This document shows, piece after piece, positions 24,040 to 32,914 of a stretch of 64,000 bases of DNA. Below the pieces are notes generated by a model. The model saw nothing but the letters and a program-made list of their open reading frames with translations. It was not told where the DNA came from and searched no databases. Source of the DNA: VRUE01 sp045805805. Lineage in GTDB: Bacteria > Actinomycetota > Thermoleophilia > Solirubrobacterales > 70-9. The position numbers and the translations under genes were made by a program. The stretch covers positions 51,858 to 115,857 of the forward strand of contig JBJMKO010000111.1 in assembly GCA_045805805.1 (NCBI GenBank), given 5' to 3'. Each line of letters opens with the position of its first letter. Position 1 is the first letter of the stretch.

Positions 24040-24810
24040 TTGGCCGAGCTGGTCGAGACCTCGCGCGACGGCCACGTCGCCCTGCTCCGCCTCAACCGGC
24101 CCGAGGCGCGCAACGCCCTCTCGCCGAAGATGATGGAGCAGATCGCGGCGGCCCTGGAGGCCTTCGACCCCGATCCCGAGGTCCGCTGCATCGTCGTCGC
24201 CGGTTCCGAGAAGGTCTTCGCCGCCGGCGCCGACATCAAGGCAATGGCCGAGCGCAGCTTCGCCGAGGCCCTGCGCCACCCGGCGGCGTCCTTCTGGCGG
24301 CGCTTGGCGGCGATCAAGACGCCGATGATCGCGGCGGTCTCCGGCTATGCCCTCGGCGGCGGCTGCGAGCTGGCGCTGGCCTGCGACATGATCGTCGCGG
24401 CAGAAGGCGCAACCTTCGGCCAGCCCGAGATCAACCTCGGGATCATCCCCGGCGGTGGCGGTACGCAGCGACTGGCGCGCGTGCTCGGCAAGCAGCGGGC
24501 GATGGAGCTGGTGCTGACCGGCCGCCGCTTCGACGCCGCGGAGGCCCAGGCAATGGGCCTGGTCAACGAGGTCGTCGCCGACGACGCCTGGCTGGAGGAG
24601 TCGATGGCGCTCGCCCGGACCGTCGCCGAGCAGCCTCCGATCGCGTCCCGGCTCGCCAAGCAGGCGGTACTCGTCGCCGAGGAGACCGCCCTCTCCCCTG
24701 GCATCGAGAACGAGCGCCGCCTCTACGAGCTGGCGATGGCGACCGAGGACCGGGTCGAGGGCATGCGCGCCTTCCTCGAGAAGCGCCCCCCCAACTTCGA
24801 GGGCAAATGA
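24040..24810 (+). CDS. Enoyl-CoA hydratase
   Basis: 256 residues of the crotonase family. LNRPEARNALSPKMM, FAAGADIKAMAE (acyl-CoA and oxyanion hole), YALGGGCELALACDMIVAAEGATFGQPEINLGIIPGGGGTQRL (with the two catalytic Glu, E in GCELA and E in QPEIN) are all present. It hydrates 2-enoyl-CoA. The start is a TTG at 24040; no ATG is available. Its stop overlaps the next ATG (ATGA), showing translational coupling. Confidence 0.95.
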   Translation: MAELVETSRDGHVALLRLNRPEARNALSPKMMEQIAAALEAFDPDPEVRCIVVAGSEKVFAAGADIKAMAERSFAEALRHPAASFWRRLAAIKTPMIAAVSGYALGGGCELALACDMIVAAEGATFGQPEINLGIIPGGGGTQRLARVLGKQRAMELVLTGRRFDAAEAQAMGLVNEVVADDAWLEESMALARTVAEQPPIASRLAKQAVLVAEETALSPGIENERRLYELAMATEDRVEGMRAFLEKRPPNFEGK

Positions 24811-26051
24811 CCGCCGACGGGACGAATTCCGGCCATATAGGGGGTGATTTCGGCCCGTCGACCCCGGTTTCGCGGGTTGGTGTGGTTGGGGCCGGGACCA
24901 TGGGGGCTGGGATTGCTCAAGTTGCCGCGCTGGGGGGCTATGAGACGCGGCTGCACGACCCAGCGTCAGAGGCACTCGAAACCGGCATGGGCCGACTGCA
25001 CCGGGCGCTCGCCAAGGGCGCCACCAAGGGGCTCTGGAGCGAAGGGGACGCGGACGCCGCCGGGGGCCGCGTCGGCGCCGCCGCCAGCCTCGCCGATCTG
25101 GGCGAATGCGATCTGGTGGTCGAGGCAGCGCCCGAGGACCTGGGCCTGAAGCGCGACCTGTTCGCCTCCCTGGCCGAGACCTGCGGCCCGCAGACGATCC
25201 TCGCCACCAACACCTCCTCGCTGCCGGTGACGGCAATCGCCGAGGGGGTGCCGCAGCCGGAGCGGGTCGTCGGCATGCACTTCTTCAACCCGCCGGCGCT
25301 GATGAAGCTGGTCGAGGTGGTCGCCACCGCCGCGTCGGCGACCGAGGCGCTGGAGGCGACCGCGGAGGCGGGAGCGCGTATGGGCCGCACGCCGATCCAC
25401 GCCAAGGACAGCCCCGGGTTCATCGCCAACCGCCTCGCCCGGCCCTTCACGCTGGAGTCGCTGCGGATGCTGGCCGAGGGGGTCGCCGACGCCGAGACGA
25501 TCGACCGGGTCTGCCGGCTCGGTGGCGGCTTCCGCATGGGGCCGTTCGAGCTGATCGACTTGATCGGCCTCGACGTCAACCTCAGCGTCGCCCGCTCCTT
25601 CTACGCCCAAGGCGGCGAGCCGGAGCGCTGGCGCCCCAGCGCAATCCAGGAAGAGCTCGTCGCCGAGGGCCGACTCGGGCGCAAGAGCGGCCGCGGCTTC
25701 TACGAATACGGTGAGGGGGCCCACCGGGAACGCGATCCCGACCTCGGAATCGAGGCGCCCACGCTCGATCCGGAGAAGCTGGCGAAGGTCGACCCGGCCG
25801 CGTCCGACATCCTCCCCCGCCTGCTGGCCCAGATCGCCAACGAGGCCGCCTTCGCGCTCGAAGAGGAGGTCGGCTCGCCCGCCGACATGGACACCGCGAT
25901 GCGCCTCGGCTTCAACTGGCCGAGGGGGCCGCTGGAGTTGACTGAGCTGATCGGTCGCCGGCGGGCCGAGGCGCTGCTCGAGGAGCTGCAGGCCGAGCAC
26001 GGCGACGCCTACCGCCCCGCCTCGGCGCTCCTCTCCCCCACGAAGCGGTAG
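24807..26051 (+). CDS. 3-hydroxyacyl-CoA dehydrogenase
   Basis: 414 residues. The NAD-binding start VGVVGAGTMGAGIAQVAALG (about residue 24 on), ATNTSSLPVTAIAE, GMHFFNPPALMKLVEVV (with the catalytic-dyad His) and DSPGFIANRLARPF identify the family; the C-terminal domain is duplicated (RMGPFELIDLIGLDVN, then RLGFNWPRGPLELTELIG), as in PaaH/FadB-type enzymes. It oxidises 3-hydroxyacyl-CoA. Its first ~18 residues (MTADGTNSGHIGGDFGPST) come from palindrome B3; the domain proper starts after them. Confidence 0.95.
   Translation: MTADGTNSGHIGGDFGPSTPVSRVGVVGAGTMGAGIAQVAALGGYETRLHDPASEALETGMGRLHRALAKGATKGLWSEGDADAAGGRVGAAASLADLGECDLVVEAAPEDLGLKRDLFASLAETCGPQTILATNTSSLPVTAIAEGVPQPERVVGMHFFNPPALMKLVEVVATAASATEALEATAEAGARMGRTPIHAKDSPGFIANRLARPFTLESLRMLAEGVADAETIDRVCRLGGGFRMGPFELIDLIGLDVNLSVARSFYAQGGEPERWRPSAIQEELVAEGRLGRKSGRGFYEYGEGAHRERDPDLGIEAPTLDPEKLAKVDPAASDILPRLLAQIANEAAFALEEEVGSPADMDTAMRLGFNWPRGPLELTELIGRRRAEALLEELQAEHGDAYRPASALLSPTKR
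24814..24861. repeat. Dispersed palindrome family B, copy B3
   Basis: Arms CCGACGGGACGAATT and ATTTCGGCCCGTCG with the family's A opposite G. It starts 7 bases after the ATG of the 3-hydroxyacyl-CoA dehydrogenase and encodes that protein's first ~18 residues, including DFGPST. Confidence 0.85.
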
Positions 26052-26057
26052 CTGCGA

Positions 26058-26351
26058 TCAGCGGTTGAGGCGAATCATCAGCTGGTCCTCGTAGCACCAG
26101 CTCCAGTCCTCGCCCGGCTCGACCGAGCGGATCACCGGGTGGCCGGTCTCGGCGTGATGGGCGGTGGCGTGCTTGCCCTCGGAGTTGTCGCAGCAGCCGA
26201 TATGACCGCAGTCCTGGCACATGCGCAGGTGCACCCACCGCATACCCAGCTTCAGGCACTCCTCGCAGCCGGCGATCTCAACCGGCGGATCGAAGATCTG
26301 GATCGAGCGGATGTGCGAGCAGGACGGGGCCGTGCGCTCACCATAGCTCAA
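26058..26351 (-). CDS. UBP-type zinc finger protein
   Basis: About 97 residues: a single ZnF-UBP domain. CSHIRSIQIFDPP, GCEECLKLG, HLRMCQDCGHIGCCDNSEGKHATAHHAETGHPVIRSVEPGEDWSWCYED give the full Cys/His set of the fold. Free-standing UBP fingers are common in actinobacteria; they may bind C-terminal Gly-Gly tails or other ligands, and their role is unknown. The TTG at 26351 puts about ten residues before the first Cys, as in typical members; the ATG at 26384 would overlap the start codon of the divergent gene, which is unlikely. Promoters must then overlap the neighbour's 5' end. Confidence 0.85.
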   Translation of the reverse strand: MSYGERTAPSCSHIRSIQIFDPPVEIAGCEECLKLGMRWVHLRMCQDCGHIGCCDNSEGKHATAHHAETGHPVIRSVEPGEDWSWCYEDQLMIRLNR

Positions 26352-26382
26352 GCAATTGCGCTTCCCGGCCGATGGCGAGAGC

Positions 26383-28407
26383 ATGGACCAGCCGCTTCCA
26401 CGCCGGCTGACCCCGGCAATTGCCGCCATATGGATCGGCGTCCTCGCGGTGCTCCTCGCCGCCTATGCCGCCGTGATCCTCGGCCCGGTCGGCGGCTCCG
26501 CGGTTCAAGACGCCTTTGGGCGCTGGGTATATGACGCCATCGTGCTCGGCGCCGCCGCGGCCGTGCTCATCAGGGCCGCCTACCTCCCGGGCGAGCGGCT
26601 TGCCTGGCTCAGCCTCGGCGTGGGACTGCTGCTCTGGGCCCTCGGACAGGCCTACTACTCGGCAGTTCTCTACTACGCCAGCCCCGCCCCGTTCCCCTCG
26701 CCGTCCGACGCCCTCTTCCTCGCCTTCTACCCGGCGACCTTTCTCGCCCTGACCCTCCTCCTGCGCAGCCGCTCCGCGCGGGTCGGCTCGTTTGCGTGGG
26801 TCGACGGCTTGATCGGCGCGCTCGCCGTCGCCGCCGTCGCCGCGGCGCTGATCTTCCCGCCGGTGCTGGCGGCGCTCGGCGGGGACACCCTCGGCGTCAC
26901 GGTCAGCCTCGCCTACCCCTGCGCCGACCTGGTCCTCCTGGGGCTGGTGGCCGGCGCGCTGACCACCTCCCGCTGGCGCATCCACAGTGCCTGGGGGCTG
27001 ATCGCCGCGGCGCTGATCCTCTTCGGTGGCGCTGACGTCGTCTACCTCTCCGTCGCCGGACAGTCGACCGAGGCACTCAACCTGGCCAGCATCGGCTGGC
27101 CCCTGGCCTTTCTCCTGCTCGCCGGCGCCGCTTGGCTGCCACGCGCCGCGGTGGAGCCGGTGCGGAAGCGCAGCGGGCGCTCGATCGTCCTCCCGATCCT
27201 GCTCGCCGCCACCGTGGTCTGCCTTCTGGCGGTGGGGAACCTGACGCCGATCGGCGCCGTCGCCATTGCACTCGGCGTTGCCTCGCTGTTGGCGGTGCTG
27301 GCCCGCCTCGCCGCGACCTTCTTCCTCAACATGAGGATGCTCGCCTCGACCGAGCAGGAGGCGAGCACCGACGCCCTCACCGGGTTGCTCAACCGGCGCA
27401 GCCTGCTGTCCGACCTGGACCTGACGTTCGCCCGGCGGGACGGGTCGGCCCACGTCCTGGCGCTCTTCGACCTCGACGGCTTCAAGTCATACAACGACAG
27501 CTTCGGCCACACGGCCGGCGACGAACTGCTCAAGCGCCTCGGCACCAACCTGGCGGCGGCGACGGCGCCCTGGGGCAGGGCCTATCGCCTCGGAGGCGAC
27601 GAGTTCTGCGTGCTCGCCCCGATCGGGGAGGCGAAAGCGGACGTGATCGTCAAGGCCGCCGAGGCCGCCCTCTCCGACCGCGGCCCCAGCTTCTCGATCA
27701 GGGCGTCGTGGGGCAGGGTCGAGCTGCCGAGCGAGGCTCAGACACCGGCCGATGCCCTGCGGATCGCCGACCGCCGCATGTACACGCAAAAGGGGCAGCG
27801 CACCGACTCCGCCCTGAGCCAGACCCGCGGCGTGCTGCTCGGCCTGCTGCGCGAGCGTGAACCGGGACTCGACCGCCACCTCGGCGACGTGGCACGCCTC
27901 GCGGCCGAGATGGGCCGCGCGCTGGAGCTGGAAGCCGAGGACATCGACGTCCTCGTCAGGGCGGCGGAGATGCACGACGTCGGCAAGGTCGCCATCCCCG
28001 ATGAGATCCTCCACAAGAACGGCCCACTTACCGAAGCGGAGCGGGACCTGATGCAAAAGCACACGCTGGTCGGGGAGCGCGTGCTGGCGGCGGCCCCGGC
28101 CCTGCTGCGGGTTTCAAAGGTGGTTCGCTCCAGCCACGAGCACTGGGACGGCGGTGGCTACCCGGACGGGCTCGAGGGAACGGCGATCCCGCTCGGGTCG
28201 CGCATCATCCTGATCTGTGACGCGTACAGCGCGATGACCGGGTCCCGGTACTACGGTCCGCAGATGGCGCCGGCCGAAGCGATCGAGGAGATACGACGCT
28301 CGGCGGGCCGGCAGTTCGATCCCGATTTGGTGGAGCTCTTCGTAGCGAAGGTCACAACCGGCGCCCCCGAAGCACGGGCGGGCAAGGAGGCGAGGATCTC
28401 CTCGTAG
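26383..28407 (+). CDS. Membrane GGDEF / HD-GYP c-di-GMP signalling protein
   Basis: 674 residues. Nine to ten hydrophobic segments (residues 10-310) form a membrane sensor region resembling MASE-type domains. A GGDEF domain follows, with RLGGDEFCVL near residue 403 intact, so diguanylate cyclase activity is plausible. An HD-GYP domain comes last: MHDVGKVAIPD near residue 528, HEHWDGGGYPDGL and ILICDAYSAMT. HD-GYP domains hydrolyse c-di-GMP. One protein thus carries both synthesis and breakdown modules. The ATG at 26383 is used. The region between it and the zinc-finger gene is only about 30 bp. Confidence 0.9.
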   Translation: MDQPLPRRLTPAIAAIWIGVLAVLLAAYAAVILGPVGGSAVQDAFGRWVYDAIVLGAAAAVLIRAAYLPGERLAWLSLGVGLLLWALGQAYYSAVLYYASPAPFPSPSDALFLAFYPATFLALTLLLRSRSARVGSFAWVDGLIGALAVAAVAAALIFPPVLAALGGDTLGVTVSLAYPCADLVLLGLVAGALTTSRWRIHSAWGLIAAALILFGGADVVYLSVAGQSTEALNLASIGWPLAFLLLAGAAWLPRAAVEPVRKRSGRSIVLPILLAATVVCLLAVGNLTPIGAVAIALGVASLLAVLARLAATFFLNMRMLASTEQEASTDALTGLLNRRSLLSDLDLTFARRDGSAHVLALFDLDGFKSYNDSFGHTAGDELLKRLGTNLAAATAPWGRAYRLGGDEFCVLAPIGEAKADVIVKAAEAALSDRGPSFSIRASWGRVELPSEAQTPADALRIADRRMYTQKGQRTDSALSQTRGVLLGLLREREPGLDRHLGDVARLAAEMGRALELEAEDIDVLVRAAEMHDVGKVAIPDEILHKNGPLTEAERDLMQKHTLVGERVLAAAPALLRVSKVVRSSHEHWDGGGYPDGLEGTAIPLGSRIILICDAYSAMTGSRYYGPQMAPAEAIEEIRRSAGRQFDPDLVELFVAKVTTGAPEARAGKEARISS

Positions 28408-28459
28408 CCGCCCTGGCCCTTTCGCCAACCGGGCAGCCATCTGTGCAAGGGTGAGGCCG

Positions 28460-28942
28460 ATGGAGGGAGCCGAAAGCACCGGGGAGGCGATCACCGAGGA
28501 GGGTATCGCCGCCCTGCGCGAGGAGATCGAGGAGCTCGAAGGACCGGCCCGCACGAAGATGGCGGCCCGGATCAAGGTCGCGCGCGAGGAAGGCGACCTC
28601 AAGGAGAACGCCGAGTACCACATCGCCAAGGAAGACCAAGCGCACCTCGAGACCAAGATCAAGCGTCTGCGCGAGCGCCTGCGCACCGCCGTCGTGGTCG
28701 AGGTGGACGGCGACGCCGACATCTTCGCCTTCGGCCGCACCGCCGAGGTGCTCGACGAAGCCAAAGGCGAGGTCAACGCCTGGACCCTGGTCGGCTCGAC
28801 CGAGGCCAACCTCGCCGAGGGCCGCCTATCCGCCGAGTCCCCGATAGGCCGAGCCCTGCGTGACGCCAAGATAGGCAAGCCGATCAAGATCGAGACCCCA
28901 AAAGGCTCCCGCACTTTCGTGGTCCAGAAGCTCGTCGGCTGA
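28460..28942 (+). CDS. greA: Transcription elongation factor GreA
   Basis: 160 residues. The N-terminal coiled coil, ITEEGIAALREEIEELEGPARTKMAARIKVAREEGDLKENAEYHIAKEDQA, includes the acidic D-L-K-E-N-A-E-Y tip that reaches the RNA polymerase catalytic site; the C-terminal FKBP-like part has WTLVGSTEANLAEGRLSAESPIGRALRDAKIGKPIKIETPKG. GreA rescues backtracked polymerase by RNA cleavage. The GTG nine bases upstream is an alternative start. Convergent with trxB; palindrome D1 fills the gap. Confidence 0.96.
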   Translation: MEGAESTGEAITEEGIAALREEIEELEGPARTKMAARIKVAREEGDLKENAEYHIAKEDQAHLETKIKRLRERLRTAVVVEVDGDADIFAFGRTAEVLDEAKGEVNAWTLVGSTEANLAEGRLSAESPIGRALRDAKIGKPIKIETPKGSRTFVVQKLVG

Positions 28943-28943
28943 G

Positions 28944-29044
28944 CCAAGGTCGCCTGACCAAGCAGATCAAGGACGCAGTGAGCGTGGCGTGCTCTGCACG
29001 CGAGCGAGCGAGGACGCCGATATGCGCCGGTCAGGCGACCTTGG
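28944..29044. repeat. Dispersed palindrome family D, copy D1
   Basis: Outer arms CCAAGGTCGCCTGACC (28944-28959) and GGTCAGGCGACCTTGG (29029-29044), 16 bp, perfect. Inner core at 28980-29007 (begins GAGCGTGGCGTGCTCTGCAC) contains a GCGTGC/GCACGC hairpin and is identical over 28 nt to D2. The right arm encodes the end of trxB, including the stop. Convergent greA/trxB boundary, so terminator function is possible. Confidence 0.92.
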
Positions 29045-30038
29045 GGGCGATCTCGGCGGGCTCGCCGCCGGGGGCCCAGTGAGCCTCGGGAGAGGGCGGG
29101 GTGTCGCGGAGGTACCACTCGGCGTCGAGGGCGCCCATGCAGCCTGTTCCGGCGGCGGTGACGGCCTGGCGGTAGGTGTGGTCGACGACGTCGCCGACGG
29201 CGAAGACTCCGGCCAGGTTCGTGCGGGTCGAGCCGGGCTGGGTGAGGATATAGCCCTCCTCGTCGGTGTCGACCTGGCCCACCACGACCTCCGAGCGGGG
29301 GATGTGGCCGATCGCGACGAAGGCGCCGTCGGTGTCGAAGTCCTCGGTCTCCCCCGTCTCGACGTTGCGCAGGCGAACGTGGTCGAGCCGGCCCTTGTCG
29401 CCGGCGACGAACTCCTCGGCGACGTAGGGGGCCTTGATCGAGATGTTGTCCTGGGCCTGGGCGCGCTCGAACATGATCTTGGAGGCGCGGAACTCGTCGC
29501 GGCGGTTGACCAGGGTCAGTTCGCTTGCGTACTTGGAGATGAAGATCGAGTCCTCCATCGCCGAGTCGCCGCCACCGATCACGATCACCTTCTGGTCTTT
29601 GAAGAAGGCGCCGTCGCAGACGCCGCAGGTGGAGACGCCGCAGCCGCTCAGCTCGATCTCGCCGGGGATGCCGAGCCGGCGCGGCTCCGCTCCCATCGCC
29701 AGGATCACGGTCTTGGCGAGGTGCTCCTCGTCGCCGAGGTAGACCTTCTGTACGCCGCCGTCGGAGAGCTCCACCCGGTCGACGTCGTCGGTGACGAAGC
29801 GCGTCCCGAAGCGCTCGGCCTGGGCGCGGAACCGGGTCATCATCTCCGGCCCCATGATCCCCTCCGGGTAGCCGGGGTAGTTCTCGACGTCGGTCGTGTT
29901 CTGCAGCTGCCCGCCCCACTGGAAGCCCTCGAAGACGAGCGGCTCGAGGTTGGCGCGCGCGGTGTAGAGCGCGGCGGCGTAGCCGGCGGGACCGCCGCCG
30001 ACGATGATCACGTTCTCGACTTTTCTGGCCTCTGTCAT
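29031..30038 (-). CDS. trxB: Thioredoxin reductase
   Basis: 335 residues. VIIVGGGPAGYAAALYTARA (FAD), CGVSTCGVCDG with the redox C-x-x-C pair around residue 140, VIVIGGGDSAMED (NADPH) and GVFAVGDVVDHTYRQAVTAAGTGC (FAD, C-terminal) are all in place. It passes electrons from NADPH to thioredoxin, which would support MsrA. The last residues (PKVA) and stop are encoded by the right arm of palindrome D1. Its ATG overlaps the stop of the upstream flippase-like gene (ATGA). Confidence 0.95.
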   Translation of the reverse strand: MTEARKVENVIIVGGGPAGYAAALYTARANLEPLVFEGFQWGGQLQNTTDVENYPGYPEGIMGPEMMTRFRAQAERFGTRFVTDDVDRVELSDGGVQKVYLGDEEHLAKTVILAMGAEPRRLGIPGEIELSGCGVSTCGVCDGAFFKDQKVIVIGGGDSAMEDSIFISKYASELTLVNRRDEFRASKIMFERAQAQDNISIKAPYVAEEFVAGDKGRLDHVRLRNVETGETEDFDTDGAFVAIGHIPRSEVVVGQVDTDEEGYILTQPGSTRTNLAGVFAVGDVVDHTYRQAVTAAGTGCMGALDAEWYLRDTPPSPEAHWAPGGEPAEIAPKVA

Positions 30039-31171
30039 GTCCGTCCTGAGTCTAGTGGCGTGCCCAATACTTTACTTTGTATAGTAGCGCCGCGATCGAT
30101 CGGCAAACCCTCCGTTTCCCATGCCTGCACCTTGGTACGGAGCTGGAAGAAGGCCGCGACGCCGAACGGGATCGGCATCCAGAAGGCGATCAGGCGGTAG
30201 ATCAGGATCGCCGGGAAGACGGTGTCCTCGGGGATGCCGAAGAGGACGAAGGCGCCGATCATCCCCGCGTCGACCGCCCCGACCCCGGCGGGCGCGAAGG
30301 GAATCAAGTTGGCGACCATGCCGAGGAAGAAGCCCTGGACGACCACGGCAAGCGGCACGTGAACGCCGAGAGCGTGGAAGCAGGCCCAGAGGATGCCGAT
30401 GTTCGCCGCCCAGAAGCCGGCGGCGCCGAGGACCGCGAGCCCGCCCTGGTGGGGGTGGGTGAAGAGGCTGATCGCGAAGCGGAACCCCTCGGCGAAGACC
30501 GCCGGCACCTTGGCAATATTCTTGGCGATCGCCTGGCCCCGCTCGCCGTGCACGAAGCGCGCTACCTTCGGACCCAGGTCCGGCGGGATCAGCGCGAACA
30601 GCAGGCCGAGCACCAGCAGCAGGCCCGCAACCCCGGCCGGCACGATCGTCAGCTCGACCGAGTCCTTGCCGTGCAGCACCCCGGTTCGCAGCAGGATCCC
30701 GAAGAGGATCAGCGCCAGCGGGTAGAAGGCGTAGTGGAGGGTGAGGAAGGCGACCATCCGCCGGGCGACGTCGTGGCGCCGCATGCCGGCCTTGCGCAGG
30801 GCCCAGAAGGTGAGCACGATCCCGCCCGCCCCTCCCGCCGAAAAGAGCAGCGTCGCCGCCAACCCGGCCATGTTGATCTCGTAGGTCTCGGCCCAGCTGA
30901 GGCGCAGCGCATCGCCGCCGACCACCGCCTTGAAGAGGGCGACGTAGGTGGCAAAGGCAACGACGTTGAACCCGATCGCCACCACAATCCAGACCGGGTC
31001 GGCCTCGTCGAGCTTGCCCAGCGCGTTGCCCAGCCCGACCAGCTTCGGGAAGAGGAAGTAGATCCCGACCAGCAGGGCGACGACGAGAGCGCTCGTCTGG
31101 ATCAGCCGCCGCCGGGTGAAGATCGGCAGCTCAGCGGCTTCGCCGCCTTTCGCCGGATCCTCGGGAGACAC
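30035..31171 (-). CDS. Flippase-like integral membrane protein (UPF0104/AglD-type)
   Basis: 378 residues with about eight hydrophobic segments. FNVVAFATYVALFKAVVG, AGGAGGIVLTFWALRKAGM, NLIPFAPAGVGAVDAGMIGAF and AILIYRLIAFWMPIPFG match the lysylphosphatidylglycerol-synthetase membrane region/UPF0104 family, which includes lipid flippases. Without the cytosolic LPG-synthase domain, this is the membrane half only, as in AglD-like proteins. It precedes trxB with overlapping stop/start and follows the PAP2 gene by 10 bp on the same strand, suggesting a lipid-related operon. Confidence 0.85.
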   Translation of the reverse strand: MSPEDPAKGGEAAELPIFTRRRLIQTSALVVALLVGIYFLFPKLVGLGNALGKLDEADPVWIVVAIGFNVVAFATYVALFKAVVGGDALRLSWAETYEINMAGLAATLLFSAGGAGGIVLTFWALRKAGMRRHDVARRMVAFLTLHYAFYPLALILFGILLRTGVLHGKDSVELTIVPAGVAGLLLVLGLLFALIPPDLGPKVARFVHGERGQAIAKNIAKVPAVFAEGFRFAISLFTHPHQGGLAVLGAAGFWAANIGILWACFHALGVHVPLAVVVQGFFLGMVANLIPFAPAGVGAVDAGMIGAFVLFGIPEDTVFPAILIYRLIAFWMPIPFGVAAFFQLRTKVQAWETEGLPIDRGATIQSKVLGTPLDSGRT

Positions 31172-31181
31172 TCCAGGGAAG

Positions 31182-32129
31182 CTACCCGCCGGCGAGGCGC
31201 TCCAAGCGACGCAACCCCCGATTTACGCGCAAAACCGCCGGCTCGGCCAGCGGCTCGCCCCGCCGCACGGCGGCGACCAGGCCGGCCCCGGCGACCAGAT
31301 CGGTGACGTAGTGCTCGCCCAGATAGACGAGGGCGAAGCCCAGGGTGAGGGCATAGCTCCAGCCGATCGCGCCCTCGACCGGCCCCGCCTCGGCGAGCGA
31401 GATCGCCGCCATCGTCGAGGTGGCGAAGTGCAGCGAGGGCATCGCCGCCCATGGGTTGCCCCCCAGCGCCCCGTACATCTTCGGCCAGGCCGAACGCCAT
31501 GTCTCTTCGCCGACGCCAACCATGATCCGCCGCACCTCTTCATCGGTCAGCCCCTGCTCGGAGGCCCACCACGGCGGGGCGGTCGGCACGGCGAAGTAGC
31601 CGACGCAGCCGACGTCGAAAACCGCGGCGAGCTGGCGGGCGGCGCGCGGGAAGCGCTCCGGGTGGCGCAGCAGGATCCAGATCAGGGCGATGTAGGGCTC
31701 GAGGAACCAGAGCCAGTGGACCCAGGTGAGGAAGCGGTCGACGGTGGCGACGCGAGGCAGGCGCGCGAGTGCCCGCTGGAGGCGGGCATTGGGCAGGCGG
31801 CCAAGACCGATCGCCCGGTCGACGACGATCGGGTAACGCGTGCGCAAGCGCCGCTGCAGTCGCTCGGGGTCGTCATAGGGAAGCTCGTGGACCATCGTGA
31901 AGGCCCACATCTGCATCGCGTAGAGAGCGATGTCGCGTTTGCGGGAACGCGGGTAGAGAACGGCGAGCGCGAGCGGCCCCGCGGCGCAGGCGGCGACGGT
32001 CACCGGTGGCGGCACCCCCAGGCGGCGGCGGAGCAGCGGAACGGCCACCGCGGCGGCGACTACGCCAGCGGCTCCGACCCGCACCGCCAGGCGAAGCGCC
32101 GGAGATGGCCGCGAGCGCTTCCTCATCAA
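31182..32129 (-). CDS. PAP2-family membrane phosphatase/phosphotransferase
   Basis: 315 residues. Several hydrophobic segments, with the phosphatase signature in two parts: AAMPSLHFATSTMAAI (P-S-L-H, active-site His) and YLGEHYVTDLVAGAG (second His), as in the inositolphosphoceramide-synthase-like PAP2 branch. The N-terminal MMRKRSRPS leader is basic. It may transfer or remove phosphate groups from a lipid head group; substrate unknown. Start of the PAP2-flippase-trxB operon, divergent from the oxidase operon at 32.2 kb. Confidence 0.85.
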   Translation of the reverse strand: MMRKRSRPSPALRLAVRVGAAGVVAAAVAVPLLRRRLGVPPPVTVAACAAGPLALAVLYPRSRKRDIALYAMQMWAFTMVHELPYDDPERLQRRLRTRYPIVVDRAIGLGRLPNARLQRALARLPRVATVDRFLTWVHWLWFLEPYIALIWILLRHPERFPRAARQLAAVFDVGCVGYFAVPTAPPWWASEQGLTDEEVRRIMVGVGEETWRSAWPKMYGALGGNPWAAMPSLHFATSTMAAISLAEAGPVEGAIGWSYALTLGFALVYLGEHYVTDLVAGAGLVAAVRRGEPLAEPAVLRVNRGLRRLERLAGG

Positions 32130-32215
32130 GTCGGCGAGTATAGGTCGGCGAGCGGGGCACGGGGGCGGCGGCGCGCCGCCTGAATGACTGCCTTCGTGAT
32201 TAGAATGGCCGCGCT
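32130..32215 (+). promoter_or_regulatory. Promoter region of the oxidase-like operon
   Basis: 86 bp between the divergent PAP2 and subunit II-like genes. TAGAAT (32201-32206) is a fair -10 box only about ten bases before the TTG start at 32216, suggesting a very short or absent leader. A GGCGGCGCGCCGCC palindrome lies nearby at about 32166-32181. Confidence 0.45.
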
Positions 32216-32914
32216 TTGGCGTCCCACTCTCCTGGCACCGACCAGATCGACACCCTGCTTTGGATTGGCTTCGTCGCCGCGACGATCGTCATCGTCGCGA
32301 TCAACGGCGCGCTGATCTACGCCGCGCGCCGCTACCGCGGCAGCCGCGGGTCCGAGCCGCGCCAGGTTCGCGGCGGGCGACGCACCCAATTCCGAGCCGC
32401 AGCCGGCCTCACCGTCTTCGCCGCCGCGATCTTCATCCTCAGCATCGTCTACACCGGCAGGGCACGCGAGACGCCGACCACCGGCCCGGCCGGTCTCGCC
32501 TCGGCCCGCTCCGAGCCGCTGAAGGTCGAAGCGACCGGCCAGCAGTGGCTGTGGCGCTACGGCTACCAGAACGAAGCCTTCTCCTACTACAAGCTCGTTG
32601 TCCCGGTCGACACCACGGTCGAACTGGATCTGGTCTCGACCGACGTGATCCACACCTGGGACGTGCCGCAGCTCGCAGGCAAGCGCGACGCGGTGCCCGG
32701 CAAGACCGGCCACGTCGTCTTCCGCGCTGACGAAGAGGGCGTCTACCGCGGCCAGTCGGCGGCCTTCTCCGGCCAGGCGTACGGCGCGATGCGGACCGAG
32801 GTCGACGTGGTTTCTCCCCAGGAGTACGAAGGTTTCATCGAACGCCAGAAGGCGGACATCCAGGCGGCCCAGGAGCGAGTCGTGGGCCTGATCGAAAAGG
32901 GAGAAGTTCCGTGA
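32216..32914 (+). CDS. Cytochrome oxidase subunit II-like protein lacking the CuA site
   Basis: 232 residues with two membrane helices (17-36 and 61-80) and a C-terminal cupredoxin domain, like CoxB. The CuA site is lost. H146 in DVIHTWDVP is kept and M192 is kept, but in YRGQSAAFSGQAYGAMRTE the positions of the two Cys, the Glu and the second His are S181, S185, A183 and Y189. The genuine CoxB of this window (43350-44141) has CTELCGFGHASM at the same place. The product cannot bind a CuA centre; it may be a structural, quinol-oriented or regulatory homologue. TTG start at 32216. Its stop overlaps the next start by 4 bp. Confidence 0.85.
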   Translation: MASHSPGTDQIDTLLWIGFVAATIVIVAINGALIYAARRYRGSRGSEPRQVRGGRRTQFRAAAGLTVFAAAIFILSIVYTGRARETPTTGPAGLASARSEPLKVEATGQQWLWRYGYQNEAFSYYKLVVPVDTTVELDLVSTDVIHTWDVPQLAGKRDAVPGKTGHVVFRADEEGVYRGQSAAFSGQAYGAMRTEVDVVSPQEYEGFIERQKADIQAAQERVVGLIEKGEVP

